Shown: one piece after another, positions 37,743 to 48,365 of the stretch
Position numbering within the stretch: the stretch's first letter is position 1
How the letters are laid out: every line of letters starts with the position of its first letter
Assembly: GCA_963789825.1 (NCBI GenBank)
Contig: CAWBME010000007.1
Location: forward strand, 62,001-126,000
Direction of reading: 5' to 3'
Length of the DNA: 64,000 nt
From: PFL42 sp963789825
GTDB taxonomy: Bacteria > Chloroflexota > Anaerolineae > Anaerolineales > E44-bin32
Notes under the pieces: generated by a model
The model's input: only the letters and a program-made list of their open reading frames with translations
Told to the model about the DNA's origin: nothing
Databases searched by the model: none
Program-made: the position numbers and the translations under genes

Positions 37743-38198
37743 CTACTCTCCGTCGCCCGTCGGCGCGCCGGGGAAGCCCGGCCTCCGGCGCTTGCCGTAG
37801 CGGCGGGCAGCGTCAAGGCGCAGTCTCGAGCGCCGCAGCGCCGCTTCCAGGGCCAGGTATTCGTCGGTATCCGGCGGCGGGCCTTGCTTGAGCAGGGCCT
37901 CGGCCCGAGCTCGAGCGGCTTCCGCCCGCGCCAGGTCGATCTCCTCAACGTTCTCCCCGACGTCCGCCAGCACGATCACCGTTTCCGGGCGGACCTCCAT
38001 CACGCCGCCGGCGACGGTGAACGCCAGCTCCTCGCCTCGATTGCGCACACGCAACACGCCATAGGCCAACGTCGTCAGCAGCGGGGCATGGTTGGGCAGG
38101 ATGCCCATCTCACCGATGGATCCCGGCGCCTGAATCGAATCCGCCGGGCCCTCATACAGCACCCGATCCTGCGTGACGATCTCGCACATGAGCGGCAT
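37743..38198 (-). CDS. atpC: F1 ATP synthase epsilon subunit
   Basis: Inhibitory/rotor subunit, 151 residues. Beta-sandwich N-terminal domain (EIVTQDRVLYEGPADSIQAP, GEMGILPNHAPLLTTL) followed by a helical hairpin rich in Ala and Arg. The ATG at 38198 comes 22 bases after atpD; a longer open frame to 38390 is only a shadow of atpD. The tail is more basic than usual (ARRYGKRRRPGFPG). Confidence 0.92.
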   Translation of the reverse strand: MPLMCEIVTQDRVLYEGPADSIQAPGSIGEMGILPNHAPLLTTLAYGVLRVRNRGEELAFTVAGGVMEVRPETVIVLADVGENVEEIDLARAEAARARAEALLKQGPPPDTDEYLALEAALRRSRLRLDAARRYGKRRRPGFPGAPTGDGE

Positions 38199-38220
38199 GG
38201 TGTCCACCTTGCGGCGCCGG

Positions 38221-39618
38221 TCAGGCGGCCAGCCGCGTGGCCTTCTCCCGGGCGTCCTCGATCGTCCCCACCATGCTGAAGGCCTGCTCGGGGAGATCGT
38301 CGTGCTTGCCATCCAGGATCTCGCGGAAGCCGCGCACCGTCTCGCGCAGCGGAACGTAGCGCCCCTCCAGGCCAGTGAACTGTTCGGCAACGAACATCGG
38401 CTGGGAGAAGAAGCGCTCGATCTTGCGCGCCCGCATCACCAGCATCTTGTCGTCTTCGCTGAGTTCGTCAATTCCCAGGATGGCGATGATGTCCTGCAGA
38501 TCCTTGTAGCGCTGCAGCACGCGCTGAACCTCGCGGGCGGTGCTGTAGTGATCCTCACCTACGATCACGGGATCGAGGATGCGCGAGGTCGAGGCCAGCG
38601 GGTCGACCGCCGGGTAGATGCCCTTCTCGACGATCGAGCGCTCCAGGGCGATCGTGGCGTCGAGGTGCGTAAACGTCGCCACCGGCGCCGGATCGGAGTA
38701 GTCATCCGCGGGGACGTACACGGCCTGCATCGAAGTGATCGATCCCGTGCGGGTCGAGGTGATGCGTTCCTGCAGCACGCCCATCTCGGTCGCCAGCGTC
38801 GGCTGATACCCCACGGCCGAAGGCATGCGCCCCAGCAGCGCCGATACCTCGGAGCCGGACATGCTGAAGCGGAAGATGTTGTCGATGAACAGCAGCACGT
38901 CTCGCCCCTGGTCCCGGAAGTACTCGGCCATGCTCAGGGCGCTCAACCCCACCCGCAGGCGGACGCCCGGCGGCTCATTCATCTGTCCGTAGACCAGGAC
39001 CGTGTCCTTGAGCACACCCGACTCGATCATCTCGCGGTACATCTGGGTGCCCTCGCGGGTCCGCTCGCCAATACCGGCGAAGACCGAATTGCCCTTGTGG
39101 ACCGTGGCGATGGAGCGAATGAGTTCCTGGATGATCACGGTCTTGCCGGTGCCGGCGCCGCCGAAGATGCCCGTCTTGCCGCCACGCGTGAACGGCGCAA
39201 TCAGGTCCACGACTTTCAGGCCGGTTTCGAAGACCTCGACCCGTCGCGACTGCTCTTCGAAGGACGGGGCCGGACGGTGGATCGGATAGTAGGTCTCTGC
39301 CTCGACCGGCCCCTTGCCGTCGATCGGCTTTCCCAGGACATTGAAGACCCGCCCCAGGGTGGCCTCGCCAACCGGCACCAGGATCGGACCTCCGGTAGCA
39401 ACCGCCTTCAAGCCACGACGCAGTCCATCGGTCGTGTCCATGGCGACCGTGCGCACGGTCCTTTGGTCCAGGTGCAACTGCACTTCGAGCACCAGCGGCG
39501 GTGCATCCGGTCGCTCGATCTCGATCGCCTCGTTGATTTCCGGCAGCTCGCCGGCAGCGAACTCGCAGTCCACCACCCCACCGCGCACCTGAGCCACCCG
39601 CCCGATCCCTTCGGTCAT
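38221..39618 (-). CDS. atpD: F1 ATP synthase beta subunit
   Basis: Catalytic subunit, 465 residues. Walker A GGAGTGKT at about residues 153-160, GERTREG, Walker B DVLLFIDNIFRF, catalytic-site VGYQPTLATEMG and the DELSEDD region. Start ATG 39618. Intact and conserved; normal length. Encoded between atpG and atpC. Confidence 0.97.
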   Translation of the reverse strand: MTEGIGRVAQVRGGVVDCEFAAGELPEINEAIEIERPDAPPLVLEVQLHLDQRTVRTVAMDTTDGLRRGLKAVATGGPILVPVGEATLGRVFNVLGKPIDGKGPVEAETYYPIHRPAPSFEEQSRRVEVFETGLKVVDLIAPFTRGGKTGIFGGAGTGKTVIIQELIRSIATVHKGNSVFAGIGERTREGTQMYREMIESGVLKDTVLVYGQMNEPPGVRLRVGLSALSMAEYFRDQGRDVLLFIDNIFRFSMSGSEVSALLGRMPSAVGYQPTLATEMGVLQERITSTRTGSITSMQAVYVPADDYSDPAPVATFTHLDATIALERSIVEKGIYPAVDPLASTSRILDPVIVGEDHYSTAREVQRVLQRYKDLQDIIAILGIDELSEDDKMLVMRARKIERFFSQPMFVAEQFTGLEGRYVPLRETVRGFREILDGKHDDLPEQAFSMVGTIEDAREKATRLAA

Positions 39619-39643
39619 TCTCGCCTCCGAAACCTCAGCCGCG

Positions 39644-40531
39644 CTAGCCGCCCAGGGCTTCTGCGCCCCCGACGATATCCAGGATCTCACTGGTGATGGC
39701 CTGCTGTCGGGCCTTGTTGTAGTCCAGGCGCAGGGTATCCCGCAAGGCGTTGGCGTTCTCGGTGGCATTCTGCATGGCCACCATGCGCGCCGCGTGTTCG
39801 CTGGCCAGCGATTCCAGAATGGCCTGGTAGATTTGCAGCGCGGTGAAGCGCGGCACGATCTCTTCGATCAACTCGGCCTCGCCGGGTTCATAGATGTACG
39901 AGGCGGCGGCCGCCCCCCGCCCCGCTGCCTGGACATCGATCCGCTGGCGGCCATCCACCTCCAGCGGCAGCAGCTTCTTGGAGGTTGGCACCTGCCGCAG
40001 GAGGTTGACGAAGCGGGTATACACGACATGCACCTGGTCGGTTCGTCCCTGCAGGTACTCGTCGACTAGCAGGCGGCCGATGGCGGACACATCGGAGAAC
40101 TTCGGCTCCGCCGGCAGGTTGTTGAATTCCCCGCGGATGTCGACCCGCATCCGGGAGACCAGGTCGCGGCCCTTGCGCCCGACGATCACGTAGCTGACCG
40201 GGACCGATGACTCCCGGAAGCTGTCGAGGGCGTAGCGCACGACATTCATGTTGTAGGCGCCGGCCAGACCGCGGTCGCCGGTGATCACCACCACCAACTG
40301 GTGGCGCACCTGCTCTCGGTCCATCAGCAGCGGGTGAACCGAGTTGCGCCCGGGCTGGGAGGAGAGGTGGCATAGCACCGCCCATGCCTGGGTGGCGTAC
40401 GGCCGAGTGGCCAGCGCCGCTTGCTGCGCCCGGCGCACACGGCTGGCGCTCACCGCCTGCAGGGCGCGCGTCACCTGGGCGATGTTGCCGACGCTGCGGA
40501 TTCGCAGCCTCATCTCGCGTCCCGATGCCAC
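39644..40531 (-). CDS. atpG: F1 ATP synthase gamma subunit
   Basis: Central rotor shaft, 295 residues. N-terminal helix MRLRIRSVGNIAQVTRALQAVSA and C-terminal helix with ASEHAARMVAMQNATENA form the coiled coil; central domain VVVITGDRGLAGAYN. Lies between atpA and atpD in the usual order. Confidence 0.95.
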   Translation of the reverse strand: MASGREMRLRIRSVGNIAQVTRALQAVSASRVRRAQQAALATRPYATQAWAVLCHLSSQPGRNSVHPLLMDREQVRHQLVVVITGDRGLAGAYNMNVVRYALDSFRESSVPVSYVIVGRKGRDLVSRMRVDIRGEFNNLPAEPKFSDVSAIGRLLVDEYLQGRTDQVHVVYTRFVNLLRQVPTSKKLLPLEVDGRQRIDVQAAGRGAAAASYIYEPGEAELIEEIVPRFTALQIYQAILESLASEHAARMVAMQNATENANALRDTLRLDYNKARQQAITSEILDIVGGAEALGG

Positions 40532-40562
40532 GGATGCTCCTCAGCCTGCGCTGCGCATCGGG

Positions 40563-42221
<1,659 letters not shown>

Positions 42222-42446
42222 GCGTCCTCCGGCAGGTCGCGAGTTGAAGAATGGCCGGCGTGGAGAGACCCTGGCCGGCCAGGCACCTACGCGTCTGAGT
42301 TGGTGCGTTCCGCAGTCCGGCCGTAGGCCGGCGCCTGAACCTCAGGATGATACCTGAGCGGCTCTGTTCTGTCCAGGCGTTCACCCGGGAGCTGGCGTTC
42401 GACCGCCTCGGTGCGCAGCCGGCAGCGTGCGGCGCGGGGGTCGGCT

Positions 42447-43283
42447 CTAGCTATCGGCAACATTGCCGCTCTTCTTCCCCTGTCCGAGCTGTGTCGAGCG
42501 CTCGTAGGCGGCCCAGATTGCCCGCGAGAGCGCCGTGCGGAAGCCCGCCTTCTCGAGATAGTACAACGCCGCAGCGGTCGTCCCACCCGGTGAAGTCACC
42601 TGGTTGCGCATTCCGGCGAAATGCTTGGGCATGGCTTCGTAATAGGCCACCGAGCCCTTGACGGTCTGGACGACCAGCTGCTCCGCCAGGCGGCGCGGGA
42701 AGCCCAGGTGCACTCCGGCGTCGACCAGCGCTTCCATGAACAAGTAGACGTAGGCCGGCCCCGTGCCCGACAAGGCGGTGGCCATGTCGAGGTAGTCCTC
42801 CTCCTCAACGAAGACCTCCTGCCCGATGGCGCTGAGCAGCTTGCGCGCGGTTTCCCGTTGGGCCTGGCTGACTTCCGGAGTGGCGGTCCACACCGTGATC
42901 GCCTCACCGACCTGCGCCGGGGTGTTCGGCATGGCCCGCACCAGCCGGTCATGATCGAGCAGTTCGTCCAGCTTCCACAGCGGCACGCCGGCGGCGATCG
43001 AGATCACCAGGCATTGCTTGGGGATGCTCCCTTTCAGGTCGACGGCCGCCTTGGGCAGCGACTGTGGCTTGACCGCCAGCACGATCGTGCCGGCGGATTG
43101 CACGGCCTGGCGATTGTCGGTGGTCGTCGCCAGCCCATGGCGATCGGCCAATTCCTGCAAGCGAGCAGGGTTGGGCCCGCTCATCAGGATCTTGGCCGGG
43201 GCTACGCCGGCCTTGCGCACCAGCCCACTGGCCATGGCCTCGGCCATCACGCCGGGACCCACAAACACCGTCAATTCGCTCAT
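42447..43283 (-). CDS. proC: Pyrroline-5-carboxylate reductase
   Basis: Last step of proline synthesis, NAD(P)H-dependent, 278 residues. N-terminal Rossmann region (VGPGVMAEAMASGL), VLAVKPQSLP, MPNTPAQVGEA, and C-terminal dimer domain with ALSGTGPAYVYLFMEAL and VTSPGGTTAAALYYLE. ATG at 43283 preferred over the in-frame ATG at 43292. The first glycine motif is slightly degenerate (usual GxGNMA reads GPGVMA). The 225 bases downstream, to atpA, hold no gene. Confidence 0.93.
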   Translation of the reverse strand: MSELTVFVGPGVMAEAMASGLVRKAGVAPAKILMSGPNPARLQELADRHGLATTTDNRQAVQSAGTIVLAVKPQSLPKAAVDLKGSIPKQCLVISIAAGVPLWKLDELLDHDRLVRAMPNTPAQVGEAITVWTATPEVSQAQRETARKLLSAIGQEVFVEEEDYLDMATALSGTGPAYVYLFMEALVDAGVHLGFPRRLAEQLVVQTVKGSVAYYEAMPKHFAGMRNQVTSPGGTTAAALYYLEKAGFRTALSRAIWAAYERSTQLGQGKKSGNVADS

Positions 43284-43326
43284 GACTTCCATCCCTCGAT
43301 CAACTCGATTCTTGAAAAGCCGGGGC

Positions 43327-43905
43327 TCAGCGGGTGGACAGGTAGCGCAGCGCCAGTTTGACGCGCTCTTCGACGTCCTTGGGCGCATCCGCCGGCAGGG
43401 ACTGCACGGCCGACTGCGCCTCGACCAGGCTGTAACCCAGCGTGGTCAGGACTCCCAGCACGTCGCGATCCGCCTCCAGCAGCTCGGGCGACGGCATCAG
43501 CGTCACGCCCACCTTATCGCGCAGCTGGAAGATGATCTTCTCGGCGGTCTTGCGCCCCACACCCGGGATGCCAGACAGCAGGTCCGGCTGATTGCTCGCC
43601 ACCGCCGTCTGCAGACGATCCAGCGAGGTGTGGGAGATGACCGAGAGCGCTAGCCGCGGACCTACGCCGTTCACTTGCAGCAACAGGTCGAAGAGCTCGC
43701 GCTCCTCGGCGCTCTCGAAACCGTACAGGTTGAGGCTCTCCTCGCGCACGATCATCCGTGTATGCAGAAACATCGGTTCCCCGATCCGAGCTGCACGGTC
43801 GGATAGCGGCAGTGGGACCGAGACGGCATAGCCCACACCTCCGACTTCGAGGACGATTTCTCCCGGAGCCAGGTGGGAGACGATGCCCTGCAGGGAGGCG
43901 ATCAC
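43327..43905 (-). CDS. ruvA: Holliday junction helicase subunit RuvA
   Basis: Junction-recognition subunit, 192 residues. OB-fold N-terminus (MIASLQGIVSHLAPGEIVLE), helix-hairpin-helix motifs NGVGPRLALSVIS and IPGVGRKTAEKII, and a C-terminal RuvB-binding domain (ALTTLGYSLVEAQSAV type). Overlaps ruvC by 4 bases; ruvB is not in this window. Confidence 0.95.
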   Translation of the reverse strand: MIASLQGIVSHLAPGEIVLEVGGVGYAVSVPLPLSDRAARIGEPMFLHTRMIVREESLNLYGFESAEERELFDLLLQVNGVGPRLALSVISHTSLDRLQTAVASNQPDLLSGIPGVGRKTAEKIIFQLRDKVGVTLMPSPELLEADRDVLGVLTTLGYSLVEAQSAVQSLPADAPKDVEERVKLALRYLSTR

Positions 43906-44402
43906 GGGGCGCCTCGAGCGGCGCTCAGCAGTCGGCGAGAGTGGGTGTGGCAGATGGCGATCGCCAGAGCATCCGCAGCGTCATCCGGACGAGGCACCTC
44001 GGGCAAGTCGAGCAATGCCCGCACCATTTGCTGGACCTGGCGCTTGTCGGCGGCGCCATCGCCGGCGACGGCCAGCTTCACCTGGCGCGGCGAGTACTCG
44101 CCGACGGGAAGTCCAGCCTCGGCCAGGGCCAGCAACAGCACCCCCCGCGCCTGACCTACGCTGATGGCGTTGGTGACATTGCGTTGGAAGAACAACTCCT
44201 CGACCGCCGCCTCGTCCGGTTTCTCTAAATCGAGAATCGCCTGCAGGCTGTGGAACAGCTCCAGCAGCCTGGCCGGCATCGCCTGATGGGAATCGGTGCG
44301 GAATACGCCGAAGCCGTGAGAGTGCAGCGAGCCGTCCTCCGCCTCGCGCACGAGACCGTAGCCGGTGAGCGCCGTTCCGGGATCGATGCCGAGGACCAAC
44401 AT
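43902..44402 (-). CDS. ruvC: Holliday junction endonuclease RuvC
   Basis: Junction resolvase, 166 residues. Acidic catalytic residues are in place: LGIDPGTALTGYG, AAVEELFFQRNVTNAISVGQ, and PDDAADALAIAICH. Lies between yebC and ruvA, the common yebC-ruvC-ruvA order. Confidence 0.95.
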   Translation of the reverse strand: MLVLGIDPGTALTGYGLVREAEDGSLHSHGFGVFRTDSHQAMPARLLELFHSLQAILDLEKPDEAAVEELFFQRNVTNAISVGQARGVLLLALAEAGLPVGEYSPRQVKLAVAGDGAADKRQVQQMVRALLDLPEVPRPDDAADALAIAICHTHSRRLLSAARGAP

Positions 44403-44426
44403 AGCGCCTGGTCGTCCGAGCCCTGC

Positions 44427-45182
44427 TCAGGCCGTCTCGAGCAGCGCGACCGCCTCGTCCGTCACCTGCAGCGCCGAATAGACATGCTGCACATCATCCA
44501 GTTCTTCGAGGCCATCGATCACGCGCATGACCTGCAGCGTATGCTCCGGTGAGAGCTCAACCGAGGTCGTCGGTCTCAACTGGAGGGTGGCATCGTCTGC
44601 CCTGACCCTGATGGCCTCCAGGGCGTCGTTGATCGCCTTGAAGGACTCCACCGGGCCGACGATCTCAATCTCGTCCTCACCGGTCAGCACGTCGTCGGCG
44701 CCGGCTTCGACGGCGGCCTCGAAGATCTTGTCGGGGTCGTTGCCCTGCAAGGGCACGCTGTAGTACGCCACCCGCTTGAACTGCCACGCCACCGAGCCCG
44801 CTTCGGCCATGTTGCCGCCGGCCCGCGTCAGGTGATGCCTGAGGTCGGCCACGGTGCGGTTGCGGTTGTCGGTCACCACCTCGATCATCATCGCCACGCC
44901 ATGCGGCGCGTAGCCTTCGTAGACGATCTGCTCAAAGGCCGCCGAGTCCTTGTCTTCGCCGGTGCCGCGTCGGACAGCGCGGTCGATGTTTTCCTTGGGC
45001 ATATTGGCTGCCCGCGCCTTGTCGATCGCCAGGCGCAGCCCGAAATTGGAATCCGGATCGCCGCCTCCCTGGCGAGCCGCCAGGGCAATCTCCCGTGCGA
45101 GCCGGGTGAACACGTTGCCGCGCTTGGCGTCGTTGGCGGCCTTCTTGCGCTTGATCGTCGACCACTTGGAATGTCCGGACAT
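44427..45182 (-). CDS. yebC: YebC/TACO1-family translation or transcription factor
   Basis: Conserved cytosolic protein of 251 residues. N-terminal SGHSKWSTIKRKKAANDAKR, then NMPKENIDRAVRRGTGE and YEGYAPHGVAMMIEVVTDN. Members act as transcriptional regulators or help ribosomes pass proline stretches. First gene of the yebC-ruvC-ruvA operon; a TATAAT box is at 45286-45291 on the minus strand. Confidence 0.95.
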   Translation of the reverse strand: MSGHSKWSTIKRKKAANDAKRGNVFTRLAREIALAARQGGGDPDSNFGLRLAIDKARAANMPKENIDRAVRRGTGEDKDSAAFEQIVYEGYAPHGVAMMIEVVTDNRNRTVADLRHHLTRAGGNMAEAGSVAWQFKRVAYYSVPLQGNDPDKIFEAAVEAGADDVLTGEDEIEIVGPVESFKAINDALEAIRVRADDATLQLRPTTSVELSPEHTLQVMRVIDGLEELDDVQHVYSALQVTDEAVALLETA

Positions 45183-45327
45183 AGGCTGGAGTCCCGCCTG
45201 GCCTGGCGCAGCATCCACAGGGATCTGGTGTTGCCGCAGGCGGCGAAGCATTCTTCCCGGCGCTTCGCTCCCGGGATTTGTCAGGATTATATCCCATCCC
45301 GCTGCCTGTCGGCATGCCGGGCGGGCG

Positions 45328-46101
45328 TCAGGCCCCGCTTTCGGCCAGCAGCAGGCTGAGCTGCCGCAAGGCGTCGACGCTCTGGCCTCGGTAGTGGTTG
45401 TTGGCGTAGACCAACACGGGGTCGCTGTGTTCCTCGAGGGCGCGCAGACGAGGGATCCACTGCTCGAGCTCCTGGCGGCGGTAGGTGTAGTCATAGCGCT
45501 CGAAGGCCTGCGCGTGCTCCCACCAGCGGGCCGCGTTGCGCCCGTGCAGACGAACGTATCCCAGCCTGCTGGTTGCGACGGCCAGCGGGGGCATCAGCCC
45601 CGGCAAGTCGGGCTCGTCCACACAGCAGTAGCCGAGGCCCAGCTGGCGGAGCATGGCGAACGTCGCCTCGCTCACCCAGGCCCGGTCACGGAACTCGACC
45701 ACCACCGGCAACTCGGCCAGGCCAAGGCGGAGCTGAGCCAGGTACTCCTGATTGGCCGACGTGGGGTGGAAGGCGTGCGGGAATTGCGCCAGCACGCAGG
45801 CCAGCTTTCCGGACTGCGCCAGTGGATCGACCGCCAGCACGAATCCGGCGAAGTCCGGATCCAGGCGCTCATGCGTCAGGCCGCCGTGGGCCTTGACCGA
45901 GAACAGGAAGTTGTCGGGCGTGTGGGCGATCCAGCCGTCCACAGTCTTGCTGGCGGGCAGCCGGTAGTAGGTGACATTCAGCTCGAGCGTGTCAAACTGC
46001 TGGGCGTAGTACCCGAGCCACGACCGGCGCGGCAGGTCCGCCGGGTAGACCGGGCCGATCCAGTCGTCGTAGGAGAAGCCGGAAGTGCCCAGACGGATCA
46101 T
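45328..46101 (-). CDS. DUF72 (YecE-like) protein
   Basis: TIM-barrel protein of unknown biochemical role, 257 residues. Family motifs: IRLGTSGFSYDDWIGPVYP at the start, YAQQFDTLELNVTYYRLP, VVEFRDRAWV, YVRLHGRN and YANNHYRGQSVDALRQL at the end. Complete. Overlaps the upstream alcohol dehydrogenase by 4 bases. Confidence 0.93.
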   Translation of the reverse strand: MIRLGTSGFSYDDWIGPVYPADLPRRSWLGYYAQQFDTLELNVTYYRLPASKTVDGWIAHTPDNFLFSVKAHGGLTHERLDPDFAGFVLAVDPLAQSGKLACVLAQFPHAFHPTSANQEYLAQLRLGLAELPVVVEFRDRAWVSEATFAMLRQLGLGYCCVDEPDLPGLMPPLAVATSRLGYVRLHGRNAARWWEHAQAFERYDYTYRRQELEQWIPRLRALEEHSDPVLVYANNHYRGQSVDALRQLSLLLAESGA

Positions 46102-47093
46102 GGGATCAGCACGGCTGCCCCGTCAAGCCGGCTATGCTTGACATCGGACAGTGCGCGCCCAGCCTCGCTCAGAGGGTAGCCGGTCGCGGTCACCTGCAGG
46201 CCCAGCGTGCTGGCCAGCTCGAGGAGATCCACGCCGTCCTGGTAGGTTGCGTTGGCGACGCTGCGCAGTGTGCGCTCTCCATACAGGATCTCGTACGGGA
46301 AGGCCGGTATGGCCGACATGTGGATGGCATTGATGGCCAGTGTGCCTCCCGGCCGCAGCAGCCGCAATGCCTGTGGCACCAGATCACCTGCCGGGGCGAA
46401 GAGCACGGCTCGGTCGAGCGCACCACCTTGCGGACGCTCGATGCCGCCTGCCCAGGCTGCACCCAGCTCGAGAGCGTGGCGTCGGTGATCCGCCGAGCGA
46501 GTGAAGACATGCACCTCGCACCCCCAGGCGCGTGCGACCTGCAGCGCCAGGTGGGCGCTGGCCCCGAAACCGATCAGCCCGAGGCGCTCGCCGGGCGCCA
46601 GGTCCGCCTTGCGCAGCGAGCGCAGGCCAATGATGCCGGCGCACAGGAGTGGCGCGGCCTGCAGGTCCGGCAGGTGCGGAGGCAGGCGGTAGGCAAAGGA
46701 CGCCTCGCACAAGATCCGCTCGGCGAAGCCGCCATCGACGTGCAGTCCGGTGAACCTGGCCCGCGGGCATAGGTTGGATTCGCCCCGCCGACAGGCGGAG
46801 CACTCGCCGCACACGCTGTGCATCCAGGCCACGCCGGCGCGCTCGCCCGGGCTCCACCCTGGGACGCCCTCGCCCAACGCCTCGACCGTGCCCACAACCT
46901 GATGCCCGGGCGTGATTGGGTAGTGCGCGTTCGCCAACTCCCCCTCCGCCAGGTGCAGGTCGGTGTGGCAGACGGCGCAGGCCCGGATGCGCAGCCGGAT
47001 CTGGCCCGGGCCAGGCTGCGGTTCCGGCACGTCCTGCAGGGTGAGATCGAGCGTGTCAATCGGCCCAGGTTGGGCGATACGCACAGCTCGCAT
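46098..47093 (-). CDS. Zinc-dependent alcohol dehydrogenase
   Basis: MDR-type NAD(P)-dependent dehydrogenase of 331 residues. Catalytic zinc ligands in CAVCHTDLHLAEGEL and PGHQVVG; structural zinc loop CGECSACRRGESNLC; cofactor motif LGLIGFGASAHLALQ with Ala-Ser in place of the usual second glycines. Resembles the group annotated as zinc-binding alcohol dehydrogenase of AdhA/YahK-like type. Operon with the DUF72 protein downstream. Confidence 0.92.
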   Translation of the reverse strand: MRAVRIAQPGPIDTLDLTLQDVPEPQPGPGQIRLRIRACAVCHTDLHLAEGELANAHYPITPGHQVVGTVEALGEGVPGWSPGERAGVAWMHSVCGECSACRRGESNLCPRARFTGLHVDGGFAERILCEASFAYRLPPHLPDLQAAPLLCAGIIGLRSLRKADLAPGERLGLIGFGASAHLALQVARAWGCEVHVFTRSADHRRHALELGAAWAGGIERPQGGALDRAVLFAPAGDLVPQALRLLRPGGTLAINAIHMSAIPAFPYEILYGERTLRSVANATYQDGVDLLELASTLGLQVTATGYPLSEAGRALSDVKHSRLDGAAVLIP

Positions 47094-47198
47094 GGCAGCC
47101 TGCCCTCTCTAATCGTCGCGGCCTGGAGAGGTCCGGGGGATCCCAGCCTATCTCCAGGCCGCGAGTGAATGCCTGATTGCCGACCGTCCAGGGAGAGG

Positions 47199-48282
47199 CT
47201 AGATCTTGCCGGCGATGAAGTCCTCGACCATTTGGCGGGCGACCTCGTCCTTGAACTGCTTGGGCGGTGTCTTCATGAAGTAGGACGACGGCGCTGACAT
47301 CGGGCCCGCCAGCCCCCGGTCGAGGGCCAGCTTGGCGCAGCGCACCGAATCGATCACCACGCCGGCCGAGTTGGGCGAGTCCCACACTTCGAGCTTGAGT
47401 TCAAGATTGAGCGGGACGTCCCCGAAGCTGATGCCCTCCATGCGGATGTAGGCCCACTTGCGGTCTGTCAGCCAGGGAACATAGTCGCTGGGTCCGACGT
47501 GGACGTCCCCCGGCGGCAGGGTGTAGGGCAACTGGCTGGTGACGGCGTTGGTCTTGGAGATCTTCTTCGAACTCGAGGCGGGTGCGCTCGAGCATGTTGT
47601 AGAAGTCCATGTTGCCGCCGAAGTTCAACTGGTAGGTGCGCTGCATCCTGACGCCGCGGTCGGCGAACAGGTTGGTGAGCACGCGGTGGGTGATTGTGGC
47701 GCCGACCTGGCTCTTGATGTCGTCGCCGATGATCGGCAGGCCCTGATCGCGAAAGCGGCCGGCCCAGTATTCCGAGCTGGCGATGAATACCGGGATGCAG
47801 TTGACGAAAGCGCAACCCGCCTCGAGCACCTGCTCGACGTACCACTTGGTGGCCATTTCGGATCCGACCGGCAGGTAGGAGACGACGACGTCGGTCTTGG
47901 TGTCCTTCAGGATACCGATGATGTCATCCGTCGGGCCTTCTTCCTTCTCCACCACTCCCGAGACATACTGGCCTAGCCCGTCGTGGGTCATGCCGCGGTG
48001 CACCTTCACATTCAGCTTGGGAACCTCGGAGAACTTGACGGTGTTGTTCGGGTAGGCGAAGATCGCTTCGCTGAGATCCTTGCCCACCTTGCCCTTGACC
48101 ACATCGAAGGCGGCCGTGAACTCGATATCCCGGATGTGGTACCCCCCCAGGTCGACGTGCATCAGACCCGGGATCTGGTCGGCGGGTTTGGCGTTCCGAT
48201 AGTAGCGCACCCCCTGAACGAGCGACGAGGCGCAGTTGCCTACACCGATGATCCCCACCCGCACTTTCTTCTTCCCTGCCAT
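47199..48282 (-). CDS. ino1: Inositol-3-phosphate synthase, short actinobacterial/archaeal type (frame break)
   Basis: NAD-dependent conversion of glucose-6-phosphate to inositol phosphate, first step toward phosphatidylinositol-type lipids or compatible solutes. Rossmann motif VGIIGVGNCASSLVQGV, VSYLPVGSEMATKWYVEQ, CIPVFIASSEYW and QLNFGGNMDFYNML. A break near 47560 joins to LPPGDVHVGPSDYVPWL and GVVIDSVRCAKLALDRG. The total of about 360 codons matches the short form. It is divergent from the histidine kinase gene. Confidence 0.93.
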
Positions 48283-48365
48283 ACAGGCCTCCTGTTCGCT
48301 GTGTGCGCGATGCCTTGCCGATTTGTTTGTGCTAGAATCCTCGCCCCACGTTCAGGTGGTTGGCG

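Noticed and set aside
36990..38279. 429-codon plus-strand open frame
   Set aside because: Antisense shadow across mreB and atpC.
38173..39696. 507-codon plus-strand open frame
   Set aside because: Antisense shadow of atpD, which is strongly conserved on the minus strand.
44950..46179. 409-codon plus-strand open frame
   Set aside because: Antisense to yebC and the DUF72 gene, both well-recognised families.
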